This document shows, piece after piece, positions 25,802 through 34,051 of a DNA stretch of 64,000 bases (position 1 is the stretch's first letter; the number at the start of each line of letters is the position of its first letter). The DNA is from Kosakonia sacchari (GTDB taxonomy: Bacteria > Pseudomonadota > Gammaproteobacteria > Enterobacterales > Enterobacteriaceae). The position numbers and the translations under genes were made by a program. A model generated the notes under the pieces. That model ran no database searches. It was not told the DNA's origin and saw nothing but the letters and a program-made list of their open reading frames with translations. The stretch spans positions 244,723 through 308,722 of the forward strand of contig FOAY01000002.1 in the NCBI GenBank assembly GCA_900109485.1, read 5' to 3'.

Positions 25802-26851
25802 ATGAACAGTGGTATCAGGGCGGCGCTGGTGATGGCAGCGACGCTGAGTGCGCCCGCGCTGGCGGAGCAGTCGGGCATCTCGTTTGATCATAAAGACTGG
25901 GAAGTGGTGTGCGACAACACGCTCACCTGCCGCGCAGCGGGTTACAGCGCGGAAGAGGAAGCCAGCGGATCGGTACTGATCACCCGTAAAGCCGGGCCGG
26001 ACACGCCGATTACCGTGGATGTGGTGCTGGCCGAGATGGACGCGGATGAAACCGCGCCGCAGGCGGCGCTCTCGCTGTGGATCGACGGTAAGTCGCAGGG
26101 CGAAATCGCCACCGAAGATAATGATACCTGGCGCTTATCGGACGCGCAGGCGCACAGCCTGATTGACGCCGTGAAAGGCAGCGCAAAAGTGGAATTCAAA
26201 GGCGCGGCAAAACCCTTTGTGCTCTCCGGCGACGGCGCGTATGCCGTGCTGCTGAAATTTGATGATGTGCAGGGACGCGTCGGCACGCCGGGCGCGCTCA
26301 GTAAAAAAGGCGATAAAGCCGAAAACACGGTGACACCTGCGGTGGCAGCGCCGGTCATTCAGGCGGCAAAAGTAGAAAGTGGCGAAGACCGTGCGCTGAC
26401 CGCAACTGAAGTCAACGCACTGAAGCCGCGCCTGCTGGCGGCGCTCCCTGACAATAACGAGTGTGAAGGTCTTGCATCACCGCAAGAACCGGTCATTGAT
26501 GGCGACAATGACATTACGCTAACGCCACTCGACCGTAAGCATGTCCTGATCTCCGCCCTTTGCTGGCGCGGCGCGTACAACGAAGGTTACGGCTATTGGG
26601 TGCTGGATAAGGCCTTGAAAGGCAACCCGCAATTTATCACCAACTCGGCCTCCGACTATGCCGACGGCATCATTTCGCTGGGGCAGCGCGGTCGCGGTAT
26701 CGGCGATTGCTGGGCCTCTGCGGAGTGGGTATGGGACGGCGAAACCTTCCGTAAAAGCAGCGAATCCACCACCGGCATGTGCCGCTATATCCGTGCAGGC
26801 GGCACCTGGGATCTGCCGGAGTTCGTCACCGAGGTGAAAGAGGTGCAGTAA
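25802..26851 (+). CDS. DUF1176-domain exported protein
   Basis: 349 aa with a clear signal peptide (MNSGIRAALVMAATLSAPALA, cut before EQ), so the product is periplasmic. The first part (DHKDWEVVCDNTLTCRAAGYS) and the second half (LDRKHVLISALCWRGAYNEGYGYWVL, IGDCWASAEWVWDG) are typical of DUF1176. Several paired cysteines suggest disulfides. The ATG at 25802 follows GGAG; the open frame extends back to 25691 without a signal peptide and is rejected. Function unknown; it is a single-gene unit after the clpP-like gene. Confidence 0.85.
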   Translation: MNSGIRAALVMAATLSAPALAEQSGISFDHKDWEVVCDNTLTCRAAGYSAEEEASGSVLITRKAGPDTPITVDVVLAEMDADETAPQAALSLWIDGKSQGEIATEDNDTWRLSDAQAHSLIDAVKGSAKVEFKGAAKPFVLSGDGAYAVLLKFDDVQGRVGTPGALSKKGDKAENTVTPAVAAPVIQAAKVESGEDRALTATEVNALKPRLLAALPDNNECEGLASPQEPVIDGDNDITLTPLDRKHVLISALCWRGAYNEGYGYWVLDKALKGNPQFITNSASDYADGIISLGQRGRGIGDCWASAEWVWDGETFRKSSESTTGMCRYIRAGGTWDLPEFVTEVKEVQ

Positions 26852-26870
26852 GTAAACATATGGACACTGC

Positions 26871-26977
26871 ACTTATCAAAATCACGCTTTTTAGTAAGTG
26901 TAGTGTTCGTTTTTTATTCTTCCTTGATCTTTGATTGGATATTATACTTACCAAAATTCATGATTACGGTAAGTATA
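26871..26977 (+). promoter_or_regulatory. Two HipB operators with identical 15-base spacing
   Basis: ACTTATC-N15-AGTAAGT at 26871-26899 and ACTTACC-N15-GGTAAGT at 26946-26974 share half-sites and spacing; the second extends to perfect 10-base arms (26943-26977). A -10-like TATACT at 26943-26948 lies inside the second copy, so repressor binding would block the promoter. This also argues that translation starts at 26984, after the operator. Confidence 0.7.
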
Positions 26978-26983
26978 GTTTCC

Positions 26984-27301
26984 ATGCCATCAGCTGAAAA
27001 ACGTAGTGCGGTTGTCTTTCCCCGTAACCAAAAGATCCTCAGGCAGTTAGGGGAAAACATCACGCTCGCCTGCAAGCGCAGAAAACTTACCCAAACCATG
27101 CTTTCTGAACGCACCGGGTTAAGTCGCATCACTATCCGCAAAATCCAACAGGGCGATCCTGGCGTGTCGCTTGGGCACTATGTGGCTGTGCTTGCTGTTC
27201 TTGGACTGGTCGAAGATTTTCTTGATGTGGCAAAGGATGATGAGTTGGGGCGCAAGTTGCAGGATATTGAACTTTTAAGGAAGAAAGGAGAAGCACATTG
27301 A
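26984..27301 (+). CDS. HipB-like antitoxin (XRE helix-turn-helix)
   Basis: 105 aa with a Cro/C1-type helix-turn-helix (GENITLACKRRKLTQTMLSERTGLSRITIRKIQQGDPGVSLGHYVAVLAVLG). It binds DNA and restrains the HipA kinase encoded next, whose TTG start overlaps the stop of this gene by 4 bases. In-frame starts at 26903 (GTG) and 26960 lie before or inside the operator and are disfavoured; MPSAEKRS at 26984 is chosen. Confidence 0.87.
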   Translation: MPSAEKRSAVVFPRNQKILRQLGENITLACKRRKLTQTMLSERTGLSRITIRKIQQGDPGVSLGHYVAVLAVLGLVEDFLDVAKDDELGRKLQDIELLRKKGEAH

Positions 27302-28539
27302 CGGCGACAGACGTTTTTGTTTTTGCAGACTGGCAGGACTTTGCAAAGCCAGGGCTGGTTGGCACACTGCGTTCGGAAGTGATACGTAATAGCGAGCATT
27401 TTAGTTTTCGCTATGATGATGCGTGGCTGGTTTCGCCCTTCGTGCAGAAAGTCGATCCCGATCTTGAGCTTTATTCCGGGGAACAACATAGCGCTGTATC
27501 GCGAAACTTTAGAGTGTTTCTTGATTCATGCCCGGATCGCTGGGGGCGGGTATTGATGAAAAGGCGGGAGGCGATTCTTGCCCGGCAGGAAGCGCGTCGC
27601 CCCAGGTTGCTGGGAGAAATTGATTTCTTATTGGGAGTGCATGATTTTCACCGTCAGGGGGCTCTACGTTTTAAACGTGCTCTTACGGGTCCCTTCCTCG
27701 ATGATAACGACCGGCTCGCCGCACCGCCGATGGCCTCGCTGAGAGAACTCGCGTGGGCGGCGAAGCAAATCGAAAGTAATGACGATCGTGACGACGCTGA
27801 ATACCTGCAATGGCTCAATATGTTGATGTCGCCAGGTTCATCTTTAGGCGGCGCGCGGCCTAAAGCCAGCGTACGTGATGAGAAAAACCAACTGTGGATT
27901 GCAAAATTCCCCAGCCGTTATGATGACTATGATATTGCAGCCTGGGAGTTTTTAACTTCACGACTGGCACGGAATGCGGGAATCGAAATGGCGGAGTGTC
28001 GCATCGAACGCTTTGATCGTGAGCATCATACTTTTTTAACGAAACGCTTTGATCGCACGCCTGATACCCGGCTGCATTTTACATCGGCCATGACGCAACT
28101 CGGTTATTACGATGGCGATTACGAAGCTTCATACCTTGAACTGGCGCAGTTCCTGACTGAACGTGGCTCGCGCAGCCGCGAGGACTTGTCTCAACTGTGG
28201 CGACGAATCGTTTTTAATATTGCTGTGTCGAATAATGACGATCATCTGCGAAATCATGGCTTTATTTTCCATAATGGTGGCTGGGTTCTTTCTCCCGCTT
28301 ACGATATCAATCCTGTGCCGGATGCGCAGGGGTTACATCTGAATATCAGTGATGTCGATAATCAACTGGATTATGAACTGGCAATGTCGGTGATTGATTT
28401 TTTCCGGCTCACGTTCGCACAAGCCAAAGAAGTGATGGGAGAGGTCACATCCAGCGTCCGCAAATGGCGCGAGATCGCTGAATCTATGAATATTTCACGT
28501 GCTGAGCAGGAAAGAATGGCTCCGGCATTTAATGTCTGA
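27298..28539 (+). CDS. HipA-family serine/threonine kinase toxin
   Basis: 413-aa protein kinase toxin. Motifs: [10 protein letters not shown] (about residues 181-190, ATP phosphate loop), IAKF with its lysine (about 203), the catalytic loop [12 protein letters not shown] (Asp314) and the metal-binding SPAYDINP (Asp336), all intact. In E. coli the HipA target is glutamyl-tRNA synthetase; the target here is unknown and the sequence is of the broader HipA-domain class. Translation probably starts at a TTG overlapping the hipB stop (TTGA), with AGGAG upstream. Confidence 0.87.
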   Translation: MTATDVFVFADWQDFAKPGLVGTLRSEVIRNSEHFSFRYDDAWLVSPFVQKVDPDLELYSGEQHSAVSRNFRVFLDSCPDRWGRVLMKRREAILARQEARRPRLLGEIDFLLGVHDFHRQGALRFKRALTGPFLDDNDRLAAPPMASLRELAWAAKQIESNDDRDDAEYLQWLNMLMSPGSSLGGARPKASVRDEKNQLWIAKFPSRYDDYDIAAWEFLTSRLARNAGIEMAECRIERFDREHHTFLTKRFDRTPDTRLHFTSAMTQLGYYDGDYEASYLELAQFLTERGSRSREDLSQLWRRIVFNIAVSNNDDHLRNHGFIFHNGGWVLSPAYDINPVPDAQGLHLNISDVDNQLDYELAMSVIDFFRLTFAQAKEVMGEVTSSVRKWREIAESMNISRAEQERMAPAFNV

Positions 28540-28561
28540 ACGTTTTCGGGGGAAACAGACC

Positions 28562-28978
28562 ATGTTGCAGAGTCTCAACCATTTAACACTCGCGGTCAGC
28601 GATCTTGCCCGCAGCGTTGATTTTTACCATCGGCTGCTCGGCTTGAAACTGCATGCGCGCTGGGACAACGGCGCTTACCTTACCTGCGGCGAACTGTGGT
28701 TGTGCTTGTCGGTGGATGCGCAGCGTGAATACGTTCCGCCACAGCGCAGCGATTACACCCATTATGCCTTTAGCATTAGCGAAAGCGATTTCGCCGGGTT
28801 TGTTGCGCGCCTCGAACAGGCTGGCGTTGTAAGCTGGAAAGCCAACAAAAGCGAAGGCGACTCCTGGTATTTTCTCGATCCGGACGGACACAAACTCGAA
28901 GCGCACGTCGGTAACCTCGCCCAGCGGCTGGCGGCCTGCCGCGAGAAGCCGTACAAGGGAATGGTGTTTTTTGATTGA
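28562..28978 (+). CDS. fosA: Fosfomycin resistance glutathione transferase FosA
   Basis: 138-aa metalloenzyme of the glyoxalase fold that inactivates fosfomycin by adding glutathione. It aligns throughout with chromosomal FosA of Klebsiella: [36 protein letters not shown] and the ending [15 protein letters not shown]. Metal ligands His7, His67 and Glu113 and the potassium loop SEGDS (97-101) are present, so it should be active. Start 28562 gives the family N-terminus; the frame extends back into hipA. It lies 22 bases after hipA and could be read through from that promoter. Confidence 0.92.
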   Translation: MLQSLNHLTLAVSDLARSVDFYHRLLGLKLHARWDNGAYLTCGELWLCLSVDAQREYVPPQRSDYTHYAFSISESDFAGFVARLEQAGVVSWKANKSEGDSWYFLDPDGHKLEAHVGNLAQRLAACREKPYKGMVFFD

Positions 28979-29044
28979 AGCCGTTCCGGTGTCCGCTTTT
29001 CACAATGCATGCTATTCGCCCCCTCGTTTCTTGATACTTACCTT

Positions 29045-29057
29045 GATAACTATTATC
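29045..29057 (+). promoter_or_regulatory. MarR-type operator candidate
   Basis: GATAA-CTA-TTATC is a perfect 13-base palindrome 30 bases before the MarR-family start, suitable for autoregulation. The short length keeps confidence low. Confidence 0.3.
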
Positions 29058-29087
29058 TTTCCCTGCCTGTGAATTAGGGGAACGCCT

Positions 29088-29555
29088 ATGACCGAAGATG
29101 AGCTGTTTGCCCGCCGACCGCTGGGAATGCGTATGGCGATGGTGGTGCGTCAGTGGCGCGCGACCATCGATCACGCGCTGAGCGATACCGGTATCACCCA
29201 GGCGAGCTGGACGGTACTGATGCAGTTGCGCCAGTTGGGGGACAACGTTTCGGTTAGCGAGCTGGCGGAAGTGCACGGTATTGAATTACCGCCGCTGATG
29301 CGCACCCTGACGCAGCTGGAAAACCAAGGGCTGATTGTGCGTACGACATCGCCGTACGACAAACGCATTCGCCTGCTGACGCTCACCGCTGAGGGCCAAC
29401 GCCTGCTGGCAAAGATCACGCAGGTGATTGAAGCGTGCCAGCAGCGGGCGGCAGAAAATATCCCGCCTGCGCAGATGCTCGCTTTTAGCGACACCCTGAA
29501 TCAAATCGCCTGTAACTTGCGCGTGATGCGCGAAGAAGACAATAAAACCGAATAA
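29088..29555 (+). CDS. MarR/SlyA-family transcriptional regulator
   Basis: 155 aa winged-helix regulator. The DNA-binding part reads VSVSELAEVHGIELPPLMRTLTQLENQGLIVRTTSPYDKRIRLLTLTAEGQRLL, with the conserved DKR wing. It lies 4 bases before an HlyD-type efflux gene in the same direction, so it is most likely the local repressor of an export system responsive to an aromatic or phenolic compound (inference). Confidence 0.88.
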   Translation: MTEDELFARRPLGMRMAMVVRQWRATIDHALSDTGITQASWTVLMQLRQLGDNVSVSELAEVHGIELPPLMRTLTQLENQGLIVRTTSPYDKRIRLLTLTAEGQRLLAKITQVIEACQQRAAENIPPAQMLAFSDTLNQIACNLRVMREEDNKTE

Positions 29556-29559
29556 GAAA

Positions 29560-30627
29560 ATGATGACGCCAGAACAAAAGTTTGCCCGCTGGGTAAGGGT
29601 GAGTATTGCCTCTTTCCTGCTGATGTTTGTCTATTTTATCGTTGCTGATATCTGGATCCCGCTGACGCCGGACTCCACCGTTATGCGCGTAGTGACGCCG
29701 GTTTCCGCGCGCGTTTCCGGCTATGTTGCAAAGGTTCACGTGCAGAACAACAGCCAGGTTAAAAAAGGCGATCTGCTGTTTGAACTGGATCCAACGCCGT
29801 TTAAAAACCAGGTCGAAGCGGCGGAAATTGCGCTGGAACAGGCGCGCCTCAGTAACCAGCAACTGGATGCGCAAATCGTTGCCGCGCAGGCCAGCCTGAA
29901 GACCGCGCAGATCACCGCGCAAAACGATCGCGTCACCTTTGAGCGCTACCAGAATCTTGGCGCGATGCACAATGTTTCGCAGTCCGATCTGGATAAAGCC
30001 CGCACCACCTGGCAGACCAGCGTGCAGTCGGTGAATAACATCAATGCCAGCATCAATGCGTTAACCATTGAGCGCGGCGACCGCGATGATGCGCGCAACG
30101 TGACGCTGCAAAAATATCGTAACGCGCTACAGCAGGCGCAACTGAACCTCGGCTGGACGCAAGTGCGTGCGGAAGTGGAGGGTACAGTCAGTAACCTGCA
30201 ATTAAGCCCCGGTTTTTACGCCGCTGCCGGTAGCGCTTCGCTGGCGCTGGTGCATGATAAAACCGATATCGTGGCGGATTTCCGCGAGAAGAGCCTGCGT
30301 CATACCCATACCGGAACCGATGCCGCAGTGGTTTTCGATGCCCTGCCAGGGCACGTATTTAAAGCGCATGTGACCAGCAACGACGCGGGGATTCTGGCGG
30401 GCCAGGAAGCGGTGAATGGCGAGCTTTCCGCGCCGGAAACCTCAAACCGCTGGGTGCGTGATGCGCAGCGGATGCGGATCCACGTAGCGCTCGATGAGCC
30501 ATTGCCGAAGCCGTTACCGACCGGTGCGCGCGCAACGGTGCAGCTCTACAACAGTGAAGGAGTCTTTGCCCGCTTCTTCTCCGGCCTGCAAATCCGTCTG
30601 GTCAGTTTGCTGCACTATGTCTATTAA
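29560..30627 (+). CDS. HlyD/EmrA-family membrane fusion protein
   Basis: 355-aa periplasmic adaptor with one N-terminal membrane anchor (VSIASFLLMFVYFIVADIWI), split lipoyl/barrel-sandwich segments (VSARVSGYVAKVHVQNNSQVKKGDLLFELDPTPF and EVEGTVSNLQLSPGFYAAAG), and a long alpha-helical hairpin between them. It would link an inner-membrane pump to the outer membrane. It overlaps the next gene by 11 bases, pairing it with the DUF2955 membrane protein. Confidence 0.9.
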   Translation: MMTPEQKFARWVRVSIASFLLMFVYFIVADIWIPLTPDSTVMRVVTPVSARVSGYVAKVHVQNNSQVKKGDLLFELDPTPFKNQVEAAEIALEQARLSNQQLDAQIVAAQASLKTAQITAQNDRVTFERYQNLGAMHNVSQSDLDKARTTWQTSVQSVNNINASINALTIERGDRDDARNVTLQKYRNALQQAQLNLGWTQVRAEVEGTVSNLQLSPGFYAAAGSASLALVHDKTDIVADFREKSLRHTHTGTDAAVVFDALPGHVFKAHVTSNDAGILAGQEAVNGELSAPETSNRWVRDAQRMRIHVALDEPLPKPLPTGARATVQLYNSEGVFARFFSGLQIRLVSLLHYVY

Positions 30628-31684
30628 CACGCTGGCGCGCGTATTTACGCCCCACGGCAATATCGTCTATACGCCGAATGATTTTCGGCAGACGCTGCGT
30701 ATTGTCTTCGCCGGGATGATCGCCCTGAGCGTGTCGAGTTTTTACAACACGCAATATGGCGTGTTTTACGTGGTCTATCCGATCATGTTGTTATCGCTGG
30801 TGCCGGTGTTTAACCGTCATGTCGCGAAGCAATTTATCTTTAGCGCGGTGCTGAATTGCATCGAAATGGTATTCATCATCGGCTATCTGTCGCGCTGGCC
30901 GGTGATCATGACGCTGGTGGTTTTCGGGCTGTACGTGATGCGCTTTCGCTTTATGAGTAAAGGCGCGCTGTTTCTGTTCGGTTCGGCGGGCGTGGTGTGC
31001 CAGAGCACGATGCTCAACTTTATGAGCTATCCCACCAGCGACTGGCACACGCTGCTGTTTTCCAATATTGAAGCCAGCGTGATGGCCGTGGCGCTGAGCG
31101 CGCTAATGAATTACCTGATCCCGGATGTTGAACCGCGCACTCGTCCGCCGATGATTGAGAAAAACGCCGCCCGCGTGCGCCATGAATCGCTGCTTTCCGG
31201 CACCGTGGCGACCATCATTTTTGTTGTTTTTCAGATCAGTGACTTAAGCGATTCGCTGTCGGCGCTGATGGCGGGCATCTTGATCCTGTTTCCGATGCAT
31301 TATCGCGGTTCGGTGCTCAGTTCGTTGTGGCGCGTGGTGGGCGTAGTGATCTCCTGTCTCTATATTCTGCTGGTGCAACTGATCCTTTATAACCACAGTA
31401 GCCATATGCTGCTGATGATGCCGTTGATCGGTCTTGGGCTGGCGTTCAGCGCCCGGTTGCATGTGATGGAAAAAGTCGGCGCGGGCGTCGGGTTCGCCAG
31501 CGTCACCACCATTGGCATTATGTTTGGTCAAAATCTCCATCCGGATACGGACCTGGTGTTCAGCGATCTCTACCGCATCGTGTCCGTCACCGTGTCGCTG
31601 GTGGCGACCTTAACCATGGTCTGGCTGGTGCACCTTATTTTGAACCGCTTCGAAGCCACACGGTTTGTGATTGAGGAGCAGTAA
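30617..31684 (+). CDS. DUF2955 inner-membrane protein, FUSC-like efflux partner
   Basis: 355 aa with about ten hydrophobic segments in two groups separated by a polar stretch (PDVEPRTRPPMIEKNAARVRHES). It belongs to DUF2955, related to the FUSC/AaeB aromatic-acid exporters. The start at 30617 (MSINTLARVF) overlaps the adaptor gene by 11 bases; the frame extends further back but inside that gene. Together with the MarR and HlyD genes it forms a three-gene efflux unit. Substrate unknown. Confidence 0.85.
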   Translation: MSINTLARVFTPHGNIVYTPNDFRQTLRIVFAGMIALSVSSFYNTQYGVFYVVYPIMLLSLVPVFNRHVAKQFIFSAVLNCIEMVFIIGYLSRWPVIMTLVVFGLYVMRFRFMSKGALFLFGSAGVVCQSTMLNFMSYPTSDWHTLLFSNIEASVMAVALSALMNYLIPDVEPRTRPPMIEKNAARVRHESLLSGTVATIIFVVFQISDLSDSLSALMAGILILFPMHYRGSVLSSLWRVVGVVISCLYILLVQLILYNHSSHMLLMMPLIGLGLAFSARLHVMEKVGAGVGFASVTTIGIMFGQNLHPDTDLVFSDLYRIVSVTVSLVATLTMVWLVHLILNRFEATRFVIEEQ

Positions 31685-31695
31685 GGCCGGGATTT

Positions 31696-31784
31696 GCCGG
31701 ATGGCGCTGCGCTTATCCGGCCTACAAACTACGATTTACCGCGATCTCGCGTAGGCCGGATAAGGCGAAGCCGCCATCCGGCAC
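31696..31784. repeat. REP pair (BIME) after the efflux operon
   Basis: A REP unit at 31696-31725 (GCCGGATGGCGCTGCGCTTA followed by TCCGGCCTAC) faces an inverted unit at 31751-31784 (GTAGGCCGGATAAGGCG followed by AAGCCGCCATCCGGCAC). Such paired palindromes lie at mRNA ends and between convergent genes, as here. Confidence 0.88.
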
Positions 31785-31802
31785 AATGGCGACAACTCGG
31801 GT

Positions 31803-32039
31803 TTATAACATCTCGATGAACGCTTCGCCTTCACAGCGGTAAACCGCCTGCGTCACGCCGGGAATGACCCACTGATTTTCCTCACCGGGCTGGCAATGAA
31901 AACGGATGCACAACCCACATCCGCCGCGTAACTGGCGGGGAATATCCTGCACCCGAAATGTCACGCCTGCAGTCTGCATCGCTTTGCGGGTTTGCAGTAC
32001 GCCGGGCGTATTGTGAAACAACAGAAGATATTCGTTCAT
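31803..32039 (-). CDS. DUF3343 small protein (putative Se/S carrier-like)
   Basis: 78 aa from the ATG at 32039, which overlaps the yjiL stop by one base (TGATG). It matches DUF3343, described as putative Se/S carrier-like: YLLLFHNTPGVLQTRKAMQTAGVTFRVQDIPRQLRGGCGLCIRF. The cysteines in GGCGLCIRFHC may carry sulfur or a metal. It is absent from the corresponding E. coli yjiLM locus as known, so the coupling suggests a helper for the YjiL/YjiM iron-sulfur system. Function inferred from context only. Confidence 0.75.
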   Translation of the reverse strand: MNEYLLLFHNTPGVLQTRKAMQTAGVTFRVQDIPRQLRGGCGLCIRFHCQPGEENQWVIPGVTQAVYRCEGEAFIEML

Positions 32040-32803
32040 CACCGTTTTCCCTGCCGTTGGCCTATCAGCGCGGCGCCGAGCGCGCCCGCATACTGCGCAT
32101 CGTCATGAGTAAACACCTCGCTGTTCAGGTGCCTGGCCAGCATGCGGCGAAAGCTGGCGCAGTGGCTGACGCCGCCGGTAAACAGCAGCGGGCCTTGCGT
32201 GAAGAGACGCGCGACAAAATGCGCGCTGCGCCGTGCCATGGCGTTGATGACCCCGGCGAGAATCGCTTCCGGGGCGACGCCCGCCGAGCGCAGGCTGATC
32301 ACTTCTGATTCGGCAAACACCGTACACATGCTGGTGAGCGGATGCGGCTCCACGCCGTCGGTGATGGCATCCAGTTGTTCCACCTGGGTGCCCAGCGTAC
32401 GCGAGATAACGTCCAGAAAACGGCCGGTACCTGCCGAGCATTTATCATTCATCAGAAAATCGGTGAGGTTTCCGCCCTCGTCCAGGGCGATCACTTTGCT
32501 GTCCTGGCCGCCGATATCGATAACGGTGCGGGTATCCGATCGCAGCAGTCGCGCGCCGAGGCCGTGACAGGAGATCTCGGTAACCTGCTTATCGGCGAAA
32601 TCCACCAGTTGCCGACCATAACCGGTCAGCGTCAAAAAAGGTTTTTCCGCCACACCGGCACGCAATGTTTCCCAGGCTTCGCTAATCGAATCAGCAGGGC
32701 GAAACGAGGTCGGACAGAGAAAGCGCCGCACAATGCTGTCGCCCTCCAGCAGAATGCCTTTCGTGGTGGTCGAGCCGGAATCAATGCCTATGGTCAGTGC
32801 CAC
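32039..32803 (-). CDS. yjiL: YjiL, 2-hydroxyacyl-CoA dehydratase activator-type ATPase
   Basis: 254-aa ASKHA-fold ATPase of the BadF/BadG/HgdC family that uses ATP to drive an electron at very low potential to a partner enzyme. Motifs: IGIDSGSTTTKG (phosphate 1) and IDIGGQDSKVI. Cys122 (NDKCSAGTGRF) and Cys160 (SMCTVFAESEV) match the two cysteines that hold the bridging [4Fe-4S] cluster in HgdC. It starts at a GTG preceded by AAGGAG. It sits between YjiM and DUF3343 and should activate YjiM. Confidence 0.9.
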   Translation of the reverse strand: MALTIGIDSGSTTTKGILLEGDSIVRRFLCPTSFRPADSISEAWETLRAGVAEKPFLTLTGYGRQLVDFADKQVTEISCHGLGARLLRSDTRTVIDIGGQDSKVIALDEGGNLTDFLMNDKCSAGTGRFLDVISRTLGTQVEQLDAITDGVEPHPLTSMCTVFAESEVISLRSAGVAPEAILAGVINAMARRSAHFVARLFTQGPLLFTGGVSHCASFRRMLARHLNSEVFTHDDAQYAGALGAALIGQRQGKR

Positions 32804-32812
32804 TGCAACTCC

Positions 32813-33964
32813 TTACAGCATCTCAATAAACGCGGCGACGCGGGTGCTGAGCTGCCCGATGTCGGATGTCGAGTAATCCGTCTCAATCGCCATATAAGGA
32901 ATGTTGTGCTGCTGGCGTACGTGGCGTTTGATCGCCAGCGATTCGACCGCATAAGTATGGCAGGCCTGCAAAATCACATCGATCACGCCATCGGCCTGGT
33001 ACTCGTCCACCATCTGGCTGAGCAGCTTCAGGCGTTGGTCGTTGGGGGAGATGCACGAGCAGCCAATCGCCAGGTATTTGTCGGTCAACGCATCATAGAC
33101 ATCGCCGCTCTCGTCAACGCAGCGTTCGGTTGCTTTCGCCCCGGTGCAGTTTTCGTAACCGACCACCCAGCCGCCATTCTCCTCAATGGCGCGCACCACT
33201 TTTTCTGCCGCGCCGCCAATCGGGCAGCCGGTGATCAAAATGCGCGGACGGGCATCGAGGCGTTTTCCGGCCTGCCAGTCGGCTCTCACCTGTTCGGCCA
33301 TCGCGTTCAGTTCGCTAATCAGCGCCTCTTTATCGAAGCGGAAGGTTGCGCCGTAGACCACTTTCAAAATATCGGCGCCGCTGAGTGCAGGAGGATTAAG
33401 CTGCCCGACGCGATAGAAGTTCGCCAGCGCCTGGCGTTCGCGGTTTTTCAGCGCGATGGCATCACGCAGCGCGGCTTCGCTAATTGGCTGACCAAAGCGT
33501 TGTTCGATAACCTGCTGCAGCCGCAAAATTTCCGCTTTCCATAGCGCACGGGAGGCGGCATCCGCAGCACTGTTTGGCAGTTGCATCACGTGTACGGCTT
33601 TGAACTCTGCCATGTACTCGTACATTTTTTTCTTGCCGTCGCAGGTGGTTTCGCCCACCACCAGATCGGAAAAGTAGAAGTAGGGGCATTTATCGGTTTT
33701 ACCGAAGCCGTAGCTACTTTTGATTAACGGGCAGAGGTTGCGCGGCAGATCTTTTTCGGCTTCTTCGATGGTTTCATCGTTGGTGGAACAGAGCGAAACC
33801 ACCACTGCGCCAGCCGCCATGGCGATCTCTTGCGGCATAAACGTGCAGTAGGTGCCGACCAGCGGAATCCCCTGTTCTTTCAGATCCATCACGGTGAGAA
33901 AGCCTTTCTGGCGGGCGGCGGAGAATTGCTCGAAAACATCCGGAAGTGCGGTGATAAGCGACAT
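32813..33964 (-). CDS. yjiM: YjiM, 2-hydroxyglutaryl-CoA dehydratase D-family / double-cubane-type protein
   Basis: 383 aa, exactly as in E. coli YjiM. It belongs to the HgdB/BcrB/BcrC superfamily; single-subunit members include the double-cubane cluster proteins. Cysteines at 40, 59, 78, 93 and 108 could bind an iron-sulfur cluster, and more occur later (TGCPIG, IGCSCISP, LQACHTY). It has no second dehydratase subunit nearby, unlike true dehydratases. GGAAGGA precedes the ATG at 33964; an in-frame start at 33985 is disfavoured. The substrate is unknown. Confidence 0.9.
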   Translation of the reverse strand: MSLITALPDVFEQFSAARQKGFLTVMDLKEQGIPLVGTYCTFMPQEIAMAAGAVVVSLCSTNDETIEEAEKDLPRNLCPLIKSSYGFGKTDKCPYFYFSDLVVGETTCDGKKKMYEYMAEFKAVHVMQLPNSAADAASRALWKAEILRLQQVIEQRFGQPISEAALRDAIALKNRERQALANFYRVGQLNPPALSGADILKVVYGATFRFDKEALISELNAMAEQVRADWQAGKRLDARPRILITGCPIGGAAEKVVRAIEENGGWVVGYENCTGAKATERCVDESGDVYDALTDKYLAIGCSCISPNDQRLKLLSQMVDEYQADGVIDVILQACHTYAVESLAIKRHVRQQHNIPYMAIETDYSTSDIGQLSTRVAAFIEML

Positions 33965-34051
33965 GATTTTCCTTCCCCGTGACACGGGAGATGATAAAAA
34001 GATGTCGCATTATAGCCGCGATAAATGTGTGGTTTTGTTGATCGCGGCGGC

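Noticed and set aside
26903..26983. Upstream GTG and ATG starts for the HipB-like protein
   Set aside because: They precede or lie inside the operator and the proposed -10, so they would probably not be on the mRNA.
31685..31800. CRISPR-like repeats
   Set aside because: The repeated palindromes are REP units in opposite orientation, without regular spacers; no cas genes are present in the window.
32342..33544. Open frame of 400 codons on the plus strand opposite yjiL-yjiM
   Set aside because: It lies antisense to two well-recognised genes, has a composition of reverse-complement codons and no ribosome site or similarity; typical shadow in GC-rich DNA.
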